A stretch of DNA of 64,000 bases from Brachycybe producta (lineage: Eukaryota > Arthropoda > Diplopoda > Playtdesmida > Andrognathidae): contig JAUPFP010000003.1 of assembly GCA_036925085.1 (NCBI GenBank), positions 1,302,001-1,366,000 of the forward strand, read 5' to 3'. Positions 62,561 through 64,000 of this stretch are shown one piece after another. The position numbers and the translations under genes are program-made. Within the stretch, counting starts at the first letter, position 1. Each line of letters opens with the position of its first letter. Below the pieces are notes generated by a model. That model saw only the letters and a list, made by a program, of their open reading frames with translations, searched no databases and was not told the origin of the DNA.

Positions 62561-63576
62561 CACCTTGAAAATAAAGACTCAAAATTTAAGGAAGCTAACT
62601 AAATTATATTTAGAAATAACCACTCATTTGTCATAAATTAATCACATCTTCCCACTCACACCAGTGACTCCACACACATAAACGGAACCCGGTTCATTTA
62701 TTTAAGACTGGTTAACTTTCGTTAAGACTTTAATAAATAATAATAAAAAAAAACATTTTGTCGCCATTAGAAATTTACACAATTAAATATGATGAAGGTG
62801 TGGTCCTAATTTATTCAATTTGAAATAACATTAACCCTTTCAGTAACCTCATTAATAAGCCATAAATATTTTTCATTTTGAAAAAAGTTGAAAATAAAAA
62901 ATTGGTTCAGTTTTTCAACTTGTTCACAAATTGTAATTAAATTTCAGGCAATTTCGAATGTTTGATTTTGATAAATTCAATATGACAAACGAGTGTGTAT
63001 GGGGTGGAGGGAGGGGGGGGGGGGGGGGCACACCACTTAACTAAAATGAAATTAACCCCCCCCCCCTTTATTTTTTCAATTATTGTGAAATATTCAATAC
63101 CAAAAAAAATAAATGCAAATTAGGGGTTTTTCCATCACAACCAATATGGAAATTTTAACTTCACATTGAATTTTGTTTTCTAATTTGAAAAAATGATTAA
63201 AATCAATATTTATAAAACCAGACATTTGTGACAAGCATATTTATGCAAATTTATAATATTTGGTCATTTTAACATCTGTTCATTTTTTTTTCTTAAAAAC
63301 AAACGACTTAATAAGTGAAAAACTCTTAAAAAATAAATTGGTCGTTGTTTGGGCCAATTAACAACCAAAAAATAACGTGTTTTTCTAACCTTCAACTCTA
63401 CCTATACAGCATGAGTACAGATGGGCCACAAAAAATGTTTACACATTTTAAGGTGGCTGAATAGATATTTATTTTGCTTTTGCTCCCCCCCCCCCCACCC
63501 CACACCAACACTTTTTTTTCTGGGTCGTCGTTCCTGCAATGGCCATTTTTTTTTGTAAAATTTGGACGCAAAAACG
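62561..63576. other. Non-coding, G- and C-runs
   Basis: A G-run at 63011-63028 and a C-run at 63056-63066 face each other about 30 bp apart; a second C-rich stretch is at 63485-63500. TTAAGGTGGCTG at 63449 is an isolated FB1-type terminus. No gene. Confidence 0.55.
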
Positions 63577-63920
63577 TCAAGCAAACGTTTTTTTTTTTTA
63601 GAAACAACATTACGAAAAAAAATTCAAATTGTTTTCAAAACTAGAATGGTAAAAGATTATGTTAAAAGTTTCTTCATGACAATATCTTACAAAATAAACA
63701 ATTTTATAGTTCAGTTTGAAAAATGACCCTTTTTTTTAGATTTTTCCATTGAAATTTCATGAAAAAAGTATTTTCGCCTTTTTTTTTCAAACTGTCATAA
63801 AAAGTTTATTTTGAAAGATATTATCAAGAAAAAAACTGTTAACATAATCACCAACTATTCTAGTTTCTAAAACAGCTTTGAATTTTTTCGTAATGTTTCT
63901 TCTGAAAAACGTTCGCTTGA
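63577..63920. repeat. FB9 element, copy 2, both ends present
   Basis: Starts TCAAGCAAACGTTTTTTTTT and ends AAAAACGTTCGCTTGA. In between: TCAAAACTAGAATGGTAAAA, CATGACAATATCTTACAAAA, then the inverse TTTATTTTGAAAGATATTAT and CTATTCTAGTTTCTAAAACA. Very similar to 14782-15075, which lacks the right end. Confidence 0.85.
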
Positions 63921-64000
63921 AAAATATAAATTTTCTCAAAAGAGACCTCCTCCTATAGAACATACTCGTCACTACAAGTGGTGCCATCTGAAGGAACAAA

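Overview
This is nuclear DNA of an invertebrate animal. Five intron-rich protein genes can be assembled exon by exon, and each matches a family found across animals: a BMP-type receptor-regulated Smad, GSTCD, the mitochondrial Hsp40 DNAJA3/Tid1, CIP2A and an otopetrin proton channel. The DNA is AT-rich (roughly two thirds A+T by eye), introns mostly follow GT-AG, and no bacterial operon logic is present. The phylum cannot be fixed from the sequence. The very frequent TGACGTCA octamers and compact gene spacing fit a tunicate-like genome, but this is only a guess.

Layout. All five protein genes lie on the minus strand, so the order of transcription is right to left: OTOP (59.07-40.54 kb, 11 exons), CIP2A (38.04-31.48 kb, about 20 exons), DNAJA3 (30.68-26.24 kb, with an alternative last exon reaching 26.10 kb), GSTCD (24.10-21.01 kb, 14 exons) and SMAD1/5 (coding 16.89-13.13 kb, a probable non-coding first exon near 19.5 kb). 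One plus-strand tRNA-Leu(TAG) sits at 25.05 kb, between DNAJA3 and GSTCD. The left 13 kb and the right 5 kb contain no gene I can support; they hold foldback repeats, minisatellites and a promoter-like cluster near 0.7 kb. The genes have unrelated jobs (BMP signalling, a predicted methyltransferase, mitochondrial chaperone, PP2A/mitosis regulator, proton channel), so this is ordinary synteny and not a pathway cluster.

Repeats. Much of the non-coding sequence is made of small non-coding foldback (MITE-like) elements. I use working names. FB1: core with AGAAACTAGAAGGGTAGCTC arms, outer ends TTAAGGTGG...CCACCTTAA, about 40 full or half copies. FB2: about 206 bp, ends ACAGGCAGTTAGAAAT, four copies with 9-bp target duplications, plus three relatives. 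FB3: arms TATGCAAATATCAAA with an inner TAGAGGCTAG/CTAGCCTCTA stem. FB4: arms ACTTGAACTTCAAG...GAACCCTC. FB5: ends ACGGAG(C/T)CC...GTCCTT. FB6: CAGTGAAAACCGTTTAACAC. FB7: a single AGGCCGGCCCTA hairpin. FB8: a single CCCTCGTTA hairpin. FB9: ends TCAAGC(G/A)AACGTTTTT, two copies. None carries a transposase in this window. No LTR element, retrovirus-like element, Polinton, LINE reverse transcriptase or toxin gene was seen.

Most notable: a predicted frame-switching alternative C-terminus in DNAJA3; a GC-AG intron inside the Smad MH1 domain; a 45-bp microexon and a 188-residue pre-membrane N-terminus in the otopetrin; a shared motif pair about 105 bp upstream of the GSTCD and CIP2A start codons; the FB2 elements with clean 9-bp duplications that carry CCAAT/CRE/GC-box motifs; and a very strong excess of TGACGTCA.
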